This document shows, piece after piece, positions 8,091-17,158 of a DNA stretch of 64,000 nt. The stretch lies in the NCBI RefSeq assembly GCF_012034335.1, contig NZ_JAATHJ010000001.1:234746-298745 (forward strand), written 5' to 3'. The notes below the pieces were generated by a model, which did no database searches, had not been told where the DNA came from, and was given only the letters and a program-made list of their open reading frames with translations. The stretch comes from Alkalicoccus luteus (lineage in GTDB: Bacteria > Bacillota > Bacilli > Bacillales > Salisediminibacteriaceae). How positions within the stretch are numbered: the stretch's first letter is position 1; every line of letters starts with the position of its first letter. The translations under genes were made by a program, and so were the position numbers.

Positions 8091-9773
8091 GGTTCTTACT
8101 TGAATAGAGGGAGAAGGTGCCTGCTCTGCTCGTGAGGAGGATCAATGTTTTTTTACGATAAGGTTTTATGGCATGCGATATAAGACCTTCTTTTCGAGAA
8201 GGTCTGGTTTGGCACGGCTTTGCATGATCCGTTTTTGCGATTTTAAGTGATTAATCAATCCTTCCATAAAGCCGTTGGAGTCGTCGTGTTCACAGGCCGC
8301 GACCAACGCTTTTCGGTCTCGCCACAGCCGTTGACAGAAATGGTGAATCAACGGGACGCTTTTCCATTCAGGTTGTGTCATCAGTCGTTCCAGTTCCAAC
8401 CCATCTTTCTGCCGGACCCCTTCCCGAAACAGGTAGATAAACACGAAGAACGGGGCAAGGGGAGGAAATCGCGTCACGAGACGATGCACCCGATCCCGAT
8501 CCGCCGGGTCTCCGTCCATGGTCCATCTCCACAGGAGCCGCTTGGCCTCTTTTCGGCTGATGGCCGCTACTGGAGGGGCCCGGCCTTCTCGGCGATGACG
8601 GCGAATCAGGCCGACCATTTTCTGCACGGCACTAGGGCTCCCGCGATACCCCTCCAGTCGCAACACCTCGACGATGCGGCGAACCGACCATCGCTGTCCT
8701 TCCAACTCGACCATGCGTTGTTCCCACCCGATCGCATCCGGGGCTGGTGGAACCTGAGCCGGTGGCGGGACGTCCCGGCCCAAGTCTTTTTTGACCGTTC
8801 GATAATCGATGCCCATGATCCGGCCGATGGCTTTGTAGGAACGACCCTCGGCTCGCAGGGCCTGACAGCGCTGAGCTCGTTCCCATTGGTCAGCCATGCG
8901 CTTTTCCCGGAGACTGGATGGATGGGCTTCTGTCGAAAGAGGGGGCGCCGGCTCAATCGACGGCGCCTCTTCTAACAACACGGTCGCATCCACGAACGTG
9001 TCCAGGGCGGTGTCGAGTAGCTGTTTCAGGTTGTGGATGACGTGAAAACGATCCACGATCTGGATGGCGTTCGGCAATGCTTCCTCAATGGCCTTTTGAA
9101 ACCCCTTGTATCGGTCCCGGCAGACAGACTGGATCTCTGGATGCTCGGTGAGCCAAGCTGCGACGGTCCCCGCATCCCGACTTGGCAACAGGGCAATCGG
9201 CTGGTGCGTGTCGACATCGGCCAGTAAGGTGCCGTAATCGTTCCCTTTTCGAAACGCAACGTCATCGATGGCGACGAATCAGCGCAAGTACCGCATCGTT
9301 ACTGATTGGACAGCCTAACTGACGGCACACCTTTTCGGTCTGGACGGCACTGGTCGTAAACGCAATGAGGCGAATCTGTTCTTCCAGCCTCGCACTGCGG
9401 CGATGGCGAGGTGGCAGCCAGGGAACGGGCTCTGTAAACACTTTTCGCGAGCAGGCAGGCTCGTCGCAAAACCATTTGGTTAACCGAATGGTCATCCGAA
9501 CGGGACGCTTCGTATCCGGCAGATCCATGAACAGGCGGGTGGTGGCACTGTGGCGGCGGGTGGCCGTTTGATGGCAGGCAGGACAGGCAGCCGAGGGGGA
9601 CCGCAGATGAACATGCAGGTGGACATCCGTGGCGGTTTCCGTTCGTTCCAGCAGCTCCAGACGAGGATCGAGGGATTGAAGTGCATAATCCATGGCAGCG
9701 CCCTTCTTTCGCTTTTGGTTATTATATTCCCCAATTAATCCAACATGACGCTCCCTAATTGAAAGTAAGAACC
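8091..9773 (-). mobile_element. ISL3-family insertion sequence, inactive
   Basis: 1683-bp element bounded by 23-bp imperfect inverted repeats (8091-8113 and 9751-9773). They match at 18 of 23 positions, sharing GGTTCTTACTT at the outer end and AGGGAG at the inner end. It is more GC-rich than its surroundings and carries one broken transposase gene on the minus strand. The flanking 8-mers (GTCGTTAT and GATGTTGT) are not a clean target duplication, so the insertion is old or rearranged. Confidence 0.85.
8166..9693 (-). pseudogene. ISL3-family transposase, frameshifted
   Basis: Two reading frames together make one transposase. The upstream part (9693 down to 9262) has the N-terminal zinc-binding region (CPACH and CDEPAC) and a helix-turn-helix ending LALIRRH. 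The downstream part reads VAIDDVAFRKGNDYGTLL in another frame, then RDRYKGFQ and VDRFHVIHNLKQLLD, and ends in the conserved GLINHLKSQKR region. About a dozen residues normally found between the HTH end and the first catalytic Asp segment are missing at ~9275-9283. A small internal deletion that is not a multiple of three has therefore broken the frame, and no full-length product is expected. Confidence 0.8.
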
Positions 9774-9918
9774 GATGTTGTGCAGCTTTTCATCGCTTCA
9801 AGTAACACGAGGAAGGTCGTCGTCATTATAGGACATGGAAAAAGAGCCGCTAAATGGTGGAAGGAATTTTCTCCCACTTGTCGAATCAGACAATATAGTG
9901 CATAGATCAAGCTAAAAA

Positions 9919-9939
9919 CGGAGGTACGACGCGATGTAA
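9919..9939 (+). promoter_or_regulatory. Start-stop leader (ATG TAA) with strong SD
   Basis: CGGAGGT at 9919-9925 is a near-ideal Shine-Dalgarno, followed after 8 nt by ATG (9934-9936) and immediately by TAA (9937-9939). It is a minimal one-codon open frame just before the SD-masking hairpin of the MFS gene, so a ribosome bound there would contact the left arm of that hairpin. Confidence 0.6.
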
Positions 9940-9942
9940 AAA

Positions 9943-9984
9943 ACACCTTTATCTCAGGAAATAATTGAATATCGATAAAGGTGT
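9943..9984 (+). promoter_or_regulatory. SD-sequestering hairpin before MFS exporter
   Basis: Perfect 11-bp stem: ACACCTTTATC (9943-9953) pairs with GATAAAGGTGT (9974-9984) across a 20-nt loop. The right arm contains AAAGGTG, the only good ribosome binding site for the ATG at 9992. Translation of the exporter should thus be low unless the left arm is occupied. The layout matches translation attenuators of ribosome-targeting-drug resistance genes (inference). Confidence 0.7.
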
Positions 9985-9991
9985 GAAAACG

Positions 9992-11191
9992 ATGCTGATT
10001 ACAGAACGATCGTTTTTGACGATGTGGATCGGCCAGCTTGCGACGATTTTTGGAAACCGCTTCAGTGAGATTGCAATTCCACTGATCGTGCTGCAGGTGA
10101 CCGGATCACCTCTGCAGGCGGCGCTCGTTGTCATCTGCTCCCAGGCGGCTCCGCTGATCCTTGCGCTTCCGGCCGGGAATTGGATGGAGCGCCGCAGCAA
10201 ACGTGCAGTGGCGATGTCGGCGGAAGCAGTCAGCTTTACGGTGATGAGCGTATTCACTCTGGCGGTCCTGTTTGACCTGCTCACCGTCTGGCTGCTCGGA
10301 GCAGGCTTGTTCGTCATCGGCGCTGCGGGCCTTTTCTTTCGGGTTTCCTTTGGGGCAATGGTGCCGCAGGTTGCAGGACGCAAGCGGCTCGTCGAAGCGC
10401 ACGGATGGTTTGAAGGAGCGGATGCGATCAGCACCTTCGCCGGCCCCGTTTTAGCAGGCGTGATTTTGTCGGCCTATGGGACAGCTGCTGTACTGGCGGT
10501 GGATGCTGCTACGTATGCTGTTTCTTTTTTAGGGATCGCCTTTTTAACGCTGAAAGAGAAACCGGTATCGAAGCAGCCACGGTCCAGAGAGCCGATGCTT
10601 GCCGGGCTGCGCATGCTGGTCACGAACAGTCGTCAACAATTTATTACGATGCAGCACATCATCTTGAACAGCACGACGACGGCCGCTGTGCTGCTCGTCA
10701 TTATTTATACGAGTGAATCGCTCGGGTTTGCTGCCTGGCAAACGGGTGTTGTTCTTTCAGCGGCCGGAGCGGGCAATATTGCCGCGGTGCTCCTGCTGCG
10801 AAGCGTCAGCCGCTTGGCATGGAGCAGCCTTTACGGGGGGCTCATGCTGCTCGCTGCTGCGGGGCTGCTCCTTATCAGCCTGACAGAAGCACTTGTACTT
10901 CTGGCGTTCGGCATGTTCTTATTTGACGGCGCGCTGTCGATGGCATTTGTACTGAATGGGTCCGCCCGTACGGCGGTGACATCCGATGCCAGGCTGGCGC
11001 GCGTGCTGGCGGCGTCTGCCTTTATTGGAGGTGCTGCTGCCATTGCGGGAAATGCATTTGCAGGAAGTGTATCCGAATGGTTTCTACCGGCATTTGGATT
11101 GATTGGTCTCAGCGTGCTGCTCGCTGGAAGTGCGTGCGCAAGCTTTTTCTTTCGGGAAGGACGTTCTCCAGTGCAGGAGCTGGAACCATAG
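9992..11191 (+). CDS. MFS exporter, macrolide-efflux/enterobactin-exporter type
   Basis: 399 residues, about 12 membrane segments, of the MFS_3 class that includes Mef-type macrolide exporters and EntS. The opening FLTMWIGQLATIFGNRFSEIAIPL is typical, and the loop 2-3 motif is present as GNWMERRSKRAV. The start is the ATG at 9992 (MLITERSF): AAAGGTG lies 8 nt upstream, inside the stem described at 9943-9984. A TTG in frame at 9965 lies in the loop and has no site. The downstream GNAT gene follows after 19 nt, so the two are probably co-transcribed. An antibiotic substrate is suggested by the leader but not proven. Confidence 0.8.
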   Translation: MLITERSFLTMWIGQLATIFGNRFSEIAIPLIVLQVTGSPLQAALVVICSQAAPLILALPAGNWMERRSKRAVAMSAEAVSFTVMSVFTLAVLFDLLTVWLLGAGLFVIGAAGLFFRVSFGAMVPQVAGRKRLVEAHGWFEGADAISTFAGPVLAGVILSAYGTAAVLAVDAATYAVSFLGIAFLTLKEKPVSKQPRSREPMLAGLRMLVTNSRQQFITMQHIILNSTTTAAVLLVIIYTSESLGFAAWQTGVVLSAAGAGNIAAVLLLRSVSRLAWSSLYGGLMLLAAAGLLLISLTEALVLLAFGMFLFDGALSMAFVLNGSARTAVTSDARLARVLAASAFIGGAAAIAGNAFAGSVSEWFLPAFGLIGLSVLLAGSACASFFFREGRSPVQELEP

Positions 11192-11210
11192 ACAGGAGAG
11201 GGGAAGACCG

Positions 11211-11762
11211 ATGTTTACATTCGATATTGATGAAGAGCTGAAGCTAGAGCTTGTCGCAGCAAAGCACAAGAAAGATATTTTTACACTGACAACGAAAGAC
11301 AAGGTGTATCTTGGAAAGTGGCTGCCGTGGGTCGATCAAGTCGAGCGGGAAGAAGATACGGCTGCATTTATTCAGAACAGCCGAAAACGGTTTGCCGAGC
11401 AGAAATCGCTTGAGGCCGTTATTTTGTATCACGGGGAGGCTGCCGGGATCGCCGGGTTCAATCGGATCGATATGACAAATGGCGTTGCTTCTGTCGGCTA
11501 CTGGCTCGCTGCAGAGTTTCAAGGGAACGGGATTATGACGCGGACGGTAAAAGCATTGACAGATTACGCCTTCGTGGAGCTTTCCATGAACAAAGTGGAG
11601 GTCCGGGCAGCCGATGAAAACCGGTCGAGCCGGGCTGTACCCGAGCGTCTCGGTTTTATTGAGGAAGGAACGATCCGCGAAGTGGAGCAATTGCGCAGCG
11701 GCATGGTGGATCATGTTGTGTATGGCGTGCTGAAGCGGGAATGGGAGGCAACAGGCAGCTGA
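11211..11762 (+). CDS. GNAT acetyltransferase, RimJ/RimL type
   Basis: 183 residues; the ATG at 11211 is preceded by GGAGAGGGGAAG. It has the ribosomal-protein-serine acetyltransferase pattern: KWLPWVDQV near the start, YWLAAEFQGNGIMTR as the acetyl-CoA-binding region (variant of the Q/RxxGxG/A loop), NKVEVRAADENRSSRAVPERLGF, and the C-terminal HVVYGVLKREW. Family members acetylate protein N-termini or small amines, including antibiotics. Its position 19 nt after the MFS exporter suggests a shared resistance or detoxification role (inference). Confidence 0.82.
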   Translation: MFTFDIDEELKLELVAAKHKKDIFTLTTKDKVYLGKWLPWVDQVEREEDTAAFIQNSRKRFAEQKSLEAVILYHGEAAGIAGFNRIDMTNGVASVGYWLAAEFQGNGIMTRTVKALTDYAFVELSMNKVEVRAADENRSSRAVPERLGFIEEGTIREVEQLRSGMVDHVVYGVLKREWEATGS

Positions 11763-11800
11763 TAAATACTGTCTCAGGCCCGCTTTGAGGAGGGATGAAG

Positions 11801-12337
11801 ATGGAACAGCTTCCTGAAAAAAACCTGTTTATGTGTTGTCATGAACCGAACAAGAAGGCGTTTGCGGCATTTCCAGCTGGCGTGCACGTGCGTTCGATGA
11901 CTGCGCATGATTTACCGACGTGGATGGCAATGCCATTTGACGATCCGGCGGATGCCAGCGCGTACCGGCCGTTTATGGAAGAGTACGTGAAACGCGTTTA
12001 TAGCTCTGACATGAAGTGCTTTTTCAGGCAGACGTTGATTGTGGAGGATGACAAGCGAATCATCGGTGTTTGTACGAGGTGGAAGGCGTACGGCAAGCTG
12101 GAAACCGTTCACTGGCTGAAAACGGTCCCCGAATGGGAAGGACATGGGATCGGAAGGGCGTTGATGACTCAGCTTCTCGCAGGGGAGCGGTTCGGCACCC
12201 GTATTAATCACGTGGAAGAGAGCATGTCCTACTTACAAGCAAACATGAAGCCGGAGCTGTATGCAAAGCTGCAGATTGTGAAGGCACCGGCTGCTTTTGT
12301 ACAGATTATGGATGAAGCTGAAACAGAAGAATGTTAA
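11801..12337 (+). CDS. GNAT acetyltransferase
   Basis: 178 residues from the ATG at 11801, which sits 6 nt after GAGGAGGG; the ATG at 11795 abuts the SD and is less likely. Ordinary GNAT fold with the acetyl-CoA loop WEGHGIGRALMTQLL at about residues 107-121. The N-terminal ~35 residues (KNLFMCCHEPNKKAF) are not typical of the family. Substrate unknown. It probably belongs to the 9992-13683 transcription unit. Confidence 0.75.
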   Translation: MEQLPEKNLFMCCHEPNKKAFAAFPAGVHVRSMTAHDLPTWMAMPFDDPADASAYRPFMEEYVKRVYSSDMKCFFRQTLIVEDDKRIIGVCTRWKAYGKLETVHWLKTVPEWEGHGIGRALMTQLLAGERFGTRINHVEESMSYLQANMKPELYAKLQIVKAPAAFVQIMDEAETEEC

Positions 12338-12373
12338 CGGCGTCTGTTTAGATAAAAGAAGGGAATGGCGCGG

Positions 12374-13246
12374 ATGCGTAAAGCATGGTTTGGAATGATA
12401 CTGCTTCTGGCTGCCTGCGGATCAGGAGAATTGAGTGCTGAAACAGAGTGGGAAGAAGGCTATGGCGAACTGCCGGATGCGATTGAAAGTAAATTCACTC
12501 ATGAAGAGGATATCCTCGCTTGTCTTCATGACAACGGCTGGACACACGGTGAGAACTTCGATGAAGCAGCCGATCCGGGCAAGCGGACCGGAACATGGTT
12601 TCTGCATGATGGGGGTGGAACCTTTGGCTATGGATGGCCTCATGGAATCATGCCTTCCGGTACGGAATATGAAGCCGTGCTGTTTGAGCATGGAGAGGGG
12701 GAGGCAGACGTTGATCGGAAGCTGCAGCTGACGGTAGTGGATTACAGCAGCTGTGAAGCCGGTGAAACCGTGGTACAGGAGCGGACCGGGATCGGCTCGT
12801 TCGATCAGAAGAAAACGTTCTTTTCCGGCGAGATTCCCGGACCGGACGGGATGCTCTACCTGTCAGAGCTGAGCGTGCTTCATCCTGACACGGGAGAGGC
12901 AGAGGATACGCGGAGCGGCTTTCTGCTGACAGCACCGAACGAAATTGGGGCAGCTCTCTCGTATGAAAACGATGCAATAAAGCTCGAAAATACAGGCCCT
13001 GTTCCGCTTGTGACAGGCAGCGCTTATACGGTCGAAAAGCGTGTTAACGAGACGTGGCGCACTGTACCGACTGAGCAGGCGTTTACAGATGAAGCTATTG
13101 CCATTGGCATTGGAGAGAGCGTGGAAGAAACGGTAGAGCTGCCGGAGCTCGCAGCGGGAGAATACCGTCTCGTCAAGCAGGTTCACCCTGACGGTTTTTC
13201 GGGGGAATATACGCTGGCGATTCCGTTTGAGGTGAAACAGCCATGA
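12374..13246 (+). CDS. Lipoprotein with C-terminal Ig-like domain
   Basis: 290 residues. The ATG at 12374 lies 10 nt after GAAGGG; the earlier ATG at 12365 is too close. A short lipoprotein signal ends in the lipobox LLAAC (Cys ~16), so the protein should be anchored to the outer face of the membrane. The middle (12 kDa) is acidic and unrecognised. The last ~90 residues (YTVEKRVNETWRTVP ... LAAGEYRLVKQV) resemble the bacterial Ig-like fold often attached to Firmicute lipoproteins. It overlaps the next gene by ATGA. Confidence 0.72.
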   Translation: MRKAWFGMILLLAACGSGELSAETEWEEGYGELPDAIESKFTHEEDILACLHDNGWTHGENFDEAADPGKRTGTWFLHDGGGTFGYGWPHGIMPSGTEYEAVLFEHGEGEADVDRKLQLTVVDYSSCEAGETVVQERTGIGSFDQKKTFFSGEIPGPDGMLYLSELSVLHPDTGEAEDTRSGFLLTAPNEIGAALSYENDAIKLENTGPVPLVTGSAYTVEKRVNETWRTVPTEQAFTDEAIAIGIGESVEETVELPELAAGEYRLVKQVHPDGFSGEYTLAIPFEVKQP

Positions 13247-13683
13247 AGATTCAGCTGACAGAGGAGGTTGACGAGGCACTGCTTGCTCGTTTGGAGCCGC
13301 TATACCAGCATATGTTTAGCGACATCCGAACGCTTCAGGAAAAAGCAGCTGCAAAGCCTGCTCTGCATGTTACAGCAGCGTGGGATCATGAGGCTCTCAT
13401 TGGATTTAAGATTGGGTATAGGACAGGAGCAACGACGTTTTACAGCTGGCTTGGAGCGGTCGATCCGGACCGGCGCCGGGCCGGAGTTGGCAGCGCACTA
13501 ATGAGAGGCCAGCATGAAGCGCTCAGGAAACTGGGGTATACAAGCGTCTGCATGAAAACGATGAACCGCTGGCGTGGGATGCTGATCCTCGCGCTGCAGC
13601 ATGATTTTCTCATCATCGGCACAGAAGAAGGAGAAAAAGGGGTGAAAATAGTGCTGGAAAAAGCACTCACTGAACGTCAATAA
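13243..13683 (+). CDS. GNAT acetyltransferase
   Basis: 146 residues, translationally coupled to the lipoprotein through a 4-nt ATGA overlap. The GNAT acetyl-CoA loop reads DPDRRRAGVGSALM (~74-87), followed by ALRKLGYTSVCMKT. It is the third GNAT in five consecutive genes. Substrate unknown. Confidence 0.8.
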   Translation: MKIQLTEEVDEALLARLEPLYQHMFSDIRTLQEKAAAKPALHVTAAWDHEALIGFKIGYRTGATTFYSWLGAVDPDRRRAGVGSALMRGQHEALRKLGYTSVCMKTMNRWRGMLILALQHDFLIIGTEEGEKGVKIVLEKALTERQ

Positions 13684-13707
13684 CAGCTGGCAGACATACA
13701 ACCAAAG

Positions 13708-13743
13708 AGGCTGTCCCTATGTATAAGTCGGGACAGCTTTTTT
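13708..13743 (+). terminator. Terminator ending the MFS-GNAT unit
   Basis: 8-bp stem GCTGTCCC / GGGACAGC with a 12-nt loop, then six T. It lies between convergent transcription units (GNAT and nadA). Confidence 0.88.
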
Positions 13744-13770
13744 CGTTATTTCCCGGGAAATAGAAGCGTC

Positions 13771-14886
13771 CTACGATGTCAGGCTCATCATTCGTTCGAT
13801 AGCCAGACCTGCATCAGCTGCTATGTCTTCCGGCACGCGGATTTCATGAACAATTTTCCCGGATGAAACTTCATCGAGCACCCACGCCAAATGAGGCAGA
13901 TCAATCCGGTTCATGGTGAGGCACGGACACATATCCGGATTAAGCGAGACGATCGACTGCTCCGGATATTCGGCAGCAAGCCGCTGCACGAGGTTCATTT
14001 CCGTTCCGATGGCCCATTTTGTTCCGGGCGCAGCCTGCTGAATCTGGTTAATAATGTAGGAGGTAGATCCTGCTAAATCGGCTGCCTGCGTCACTTCCCA
14101 TGTGCACTCCGGATGCACCAGAATCTGTCTGTCCGGCTCCTCGCTGCGAAACTGCTGAATGTGCTCCATTCTAAAATTCTCATGTACCGAACAGTGTCCT
14201 TTCCAGAGCAGCAGCTCCGCATCGTCCAGTGCCGCACCCGGCTGATCCGGTACCAGTTCGGCACGAATCGGATCCCAGACCGCCATCTTTTCGCGGCTCA
14301 TGCCTCCTTTATACGCAGTGTTTCGTCCAAGGTGCTGATCGGGCAAAAACAGTACTCGTTTTTTCTGCGAATAGGCCCACGCCATGACCTGCTCGGCATT
14401 TGAAGACGTAACAGTCGTGCCGCCGTGCCGGCCGACGAACGCTTTGACTGCCGCAGAAGAATTCACGTAGGTAACAGGAAGGATCGTGTCCCCGTAGCGG
14501 TCCGTCAGCTGTCTCCAGGCCTCTTCACACTGCCGGTCATCGGCCATATCAGCCATGGAGCAGCCGGCTCGTAAATCGGGCAGAATCACGCGCTGCCTGT
14601 CCGGCGTCAGAATATCTGCTGTCTCTGCCATGAAATGGACGCCGAGAAAGATAATCACATCCGCTTCGGGACGTGCAGCCGACTGTCTGGCAAGCTGCAG
14701 GGAATCCCCTGTTACATCAGCAAAACGTATGACTTCGTCGCGCTGATAGTGGTGGCCGGGAAGAAACAGCGAGCTGCCAAGTGCTTTTCGATTTTCGCAT
14801 ACGAGCTGCTGGAGCTCCTTATCAGACAGCTGCTTATATGCAGTAGGAAGTGCCGGTGTCAACTGGTCGAACAGCATAGACTTCAT
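13771..14886 (-). CDS. nadA: Quinolinate synthase NadA
   Basis: 371 residues, the size of the Bacillus-type enzyme (~368). It condenses iminoaspartate with dihydroxyacetone phosphate to quinolinate using a [4Fe-4S] cluster. Three candidate cluster cysteines are visible in RAGCSMADM, WKGHCSVHENF and MCPCLTMN, along with VTYVNSSAAVKA and VHPECTWEV. It is the last gene of nadBCA, overlapping nadC by ATGA, with AAGGAGG before the start. Confidence 0.95.
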   Translation of the reverse strand: MKSMLFDQLTPALPTAYKQLSDKELQQLVCENRKALGSSLFLPGHHYQRDEVIRFADVTGDSLQLARQSAARPEADVIIFLGVHFMAETADILTPDRQRVILPDLRAGCSMADMADDRQCEEAWRQLTDRYGDTILPVTYVNSSAAVKAFVGRHGGTTVTSSNAEQVMAWAYSQKKRVLFLPDQHLGRNTAYKGGMSREKMAVWDPIRAELVPDQPGAALDDAELLLWKGHCSVHENFRMEHIQQFRSEEPDRQILVHPECTWEVTQAADLAGSTSYIINQIQQAAPGTKWAIGTEMNLVQRLAAEYPEQSIVSLNPDMCPCLTMNRIDLPHLAWVLDEVSSGKIVHEIRVPEDIAADAGLAIERMMSLTS

Positions 14887-15719
14887 CGAACTGCCTCCTT
14901 TATCGTCAGGCGCATGCTCATATCGAGAGCAGGTGCTGAATGCGTCAGTGCTCCGAGAGATATAAAATCAATGCCTGCAACCGCAGCTTCACGGATCGTG
15001 TCGAGCGTGATCGACCCGGAACGTTCAATTCGAATAGAATTCGGGATCAGACGGACCCAGCGGACGGCTTCCTCGTTCGTGCAGTTATCAAGCATGATCA
15101 CATCCGGCTGGCACTGGACAGCCTCCAGCAGCTCCGCTTCGTTCTCCACTTCGATTTCCAGTGCGGTGAGCGGTCCTGCGGTGCGCCGGATCGCTTCTGC
15201 TGCTTTCGTGATCGACCCTGCGGCTGCAATGTGATTTTCTTTGATCATGCAGACGTCATCAAGCCTGGCACGGTGACTGGCACCGCCGCCGGCGCGAACA
15301 GCATCTTTTTCAAGCATGCGAAGTCCGGGAGTCGTCTTGCGGGTGTCCGTTACGCGCACACCGGTTCCCTTAAGACGGGTCACTGCCTGCTGTGTGAGCG
15401 TTGCTGTCCCGCTCAGCCGCTGCAGCAGGTTCAGCAGCACCCTTTCTCCAGACAGGAGATGTGCGGCGGGCCCATGAAGCAGCACCACTGTATCTCCAGC
15501 TTTCACGGAGACGCCGTTTTCCAGACAAAATACCACCTGCAGACCAAGAATGGAAGCACCGGTATGTATGAGCTCATTTCCGTAAAAACATCCGTCTGCC
15601 TTCATTGTGATGGCTGCCTCAGCCTCCGTGCTGCCGAGCGCAGCGGCTGACCGGTCTCCAAAGCCAATGTCCTCATTTAAAAACTGGATCAGCTGTTCGC
15701 GTAAAAGCAGTTGGTTCAT
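14883..15719 (-). CDS. nadC: Nicotinate-nucleotide diphosphorylase NadC
   Basis: 278 residues from the ATG at 15719, which is 8 nt after GGAAGGAG; the in-frame ATG at 15725 is too close and those further upstream lie inside nadB. It converts quinolinate plus PRPP to nicotinate mononucleotide. Signatures: NEDIGFGDRS, TATLTQQAV, TDTRKTTPGLRMLEKDAVRAGG (split over the PRPP site) and LEIEVENEAELLEA. It overlaps the end of nadB by 47 nt, consistent with tight coupling. Confidence 0.95.
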   Translation of the reverse strand: MNQLLLREQLIQFLNEDIGFGDRSAAALGSTEAEAAITMKADGCFYGNELIHTGASILGLQVVFCLENGVSVKAGDTVVLLHGPAAHLLSGERVLLNLLQRLSGTATLTQQAVTRLKGTGVRVTDTRKTTPGLRMLEKDAVRAGGGASHRARLDDVCMIKENHIAAAGSITKAAEAIRRTAGPLTALEIEVENEAELLEAVQCQPDVIMLDNCTNEEAVRWVRLIPNSIRIERSGSITLDTIREAAVAGIDFISLGALTHSAPALDMSMRLTIKEAVR

Positions 15720-17121
15720 ATGCATTCTCCTTCCAGTGGGCGCCAAGCGGCGTGTCATTTTCTCTGGCTGCTATCGCCATTAAAGTCGCAGTATCGATCA
15801 TATTGGCTGTCTCCAGCGCCGTCGTTTTTTCGAGCGCAGGGGAAAAGGACCGTAAATAATCGAGCAGTCCGTCAAGCGCTGTATTGTTGCGCACCACGCC
15901 GAGCCCTTCGTGAATGTGCCGCTGCAGCTCCTGTACATCCGGCGCTTCAGCAGGAAGAGGAGAAGTGAGCTTTATCGAACCCGAAAGACCTGGAACGGAC
16001 TCTTCTCGTAAAGCATTTCCGCAGCGCGTTCCTGTAACAAGTGCTTCAAGCAGCGAATTGCTCGCGAGCCGGTTCGCCCCGTGGACCCCGGTACAGGCTG
16101 CTTCACCGATCGCAAAAAGTCCGGGAAGTGCGGTTCTGCCGTCCAGGTCAGCCGGGATTCCGCCCATATGAAAATGTGCGCCGGCAGCGACCGGCAAAAG
16201 GGGGCCGGATCGACGGCGTTTCATTTCCAGGTACAGAAACGGAAAGCGTTTCGACAGCTGATCGACTCCGCTCACATCAAGCCACACGGACCGGCCCTGC
16301 TGACGTTCCTGGTCGACGGCCCGGGCCGTGACGTCTCTTGGAGCAAGATCACCTCCGGCGGCCTGCATCAGTTTCGTGCCATCCTCTCGAAGCAGCGTGG
16401 CACCTGCCCCTCGGACAGCTTCGGAAATGAGCTGAATGGTTTGTCCTTTTTCTGTCCACAGAGTCGGATGAAACTGAAGATACTCCATGTCCTCCAGCTG
16501 CATACCTGCCCGGTGAGCCATCGCAGCGGCATCTCCAGTCGTGCCGGGGGCATTTGATGTATATGGAAACAATGAGCCACTCCCGCCTGAAGCTAGCACG
16601 ACCGCATCAGCGCGCAGCTGCAGACGTTCACCTCGGTGACGATACACAACGCCTGTGCAGCGGCCGTGTTCCACGAGCAGGTCTTCTGCCTGCGCCTGCT
16701 CCAGAACGTGTGCCTCTTCCAGGACGCGCGCTGCTTGCTTCATCAGACGTGCACCTGTCTGATCTCCTCCGGCATGCAAAACGCGCGGCAGGGCATGAGC
16801 GCCTTCTGTTGCAAGCGAAAGCGCTCCGTCTGGCTGTCGGTCGAATACATATAGCTTTGCAGCGAGCAGCTCTTTACCATCGCGAATCAGTTCACGCACA
16901 CGGGTGCCATTATTTTTCCACGAGCCGCATTCCATCGTATCGAGCCAGTGCTGCTCGATTGAATCATCCGGATGAAAAGGAGCGGCAACGCCGCCCTGTG
17001 CCAAATAAGAATTGCCGGTGTGCTGGTCGTGTTTTATCAGCACTGTGCAGGTTGCCTCCTTTGGCAGGTTGGCCAGCGCGCTGCAGGCAGCGAGTCCACC
17101 TCCGATTACAATCACGTTCAT
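15673..17121 (-). CDS. nadB: L-aspartate oxidase NadB
   Basis: 482 residues, flavoprotein that oxidises L-aspartate to iminoaspartate as the first step of de novo NAD synthesis. The N-terminal dinucleotide fold reads VIVIGGGLAACSAL; other family blocks are SYLAQGGVAA, ASGGSGSLFPYTSN, LQFHPT, HFHMGGI and GVHGANRLASNSLLEAL. Start is the ATG at 17121 behind AGGTGA; a GTG at 17130 is in frame but has no site. It heads nadBCA and is divergent from nadS. Confidence 0.95.
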   Translation of the reverse strand: MNVIVIGGGLAACSALANLPKEATCTVLIKHDQHTGNSYLAQGGVAAPFHPDDSIEQHWLDTMECGSWKNNGTRVRELIRDGKELLAAKLYVFDRQPDGALSLATEGAHALPRVLHAGGDQTGARLMKQAARVLEEAHVLEQAQAEDLLVEHGRCTGVVYRHRGERLQLRADAVVLASGGSGSLFPYTSNAPGTTGDAAAMAHRAGMQLEDMEYLQFHPTLWTEKGQTIQLISEAVRGAGATLLREDGTKLMQAAGGDLAPRDVTARAVDQERQQGRSVWLDVSGVDQLSKRFPFLYLEMKRRRSGPLLPVAAGAHFHMGGIPADLDGRTALPGLFAIGEAACTGVHGANRLASNSLLEALVTGTRCGNALREESVPGLSGSIKLTSPLPAEAPDVQELQRHIHEGLGVVRNNTALDGLLDYLRSFSPALEKTTALETANMIDTATLMAIAARENDTPLGAHWKENAYEPTAFTRTADPVFK

Positions 17122-17138
17122 ATACGTCACCTGTCTTT

Positions 17139-17158
17139 ATAAGTGTCTTGACACCTAT
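17139..17158. promoter_or_regulatory. NiaR (NadR) operator, overlapping the nadS -35
   Basis: 20-bp near-perfect palindrome ATAAGTGTC-TT-GACACCTAT between nadB and nadS. It matches the GTGTC-N2-GACAC type of site known for Bacillus NiaR/YrxA. The TTGACA at 17148-17153 inside it fits a -35 for nadS with TACACT (17172-17177) as -10. One repressor dimer could thus block both operons. Confidence 0.75.

Noticed and set aside
8247..8975. 242-residue plus-strand ORF inside the IS
   Set aside because: Antisense shadow of the GC-rich transposase gene; no SD and no family resemblance.
8083..9781. 8-bp target duplication of the IS
   Set aside because: GTCGTTAT and GATGTTGT agree at only 5 of 8 positions, so no true duplication can be claimed.
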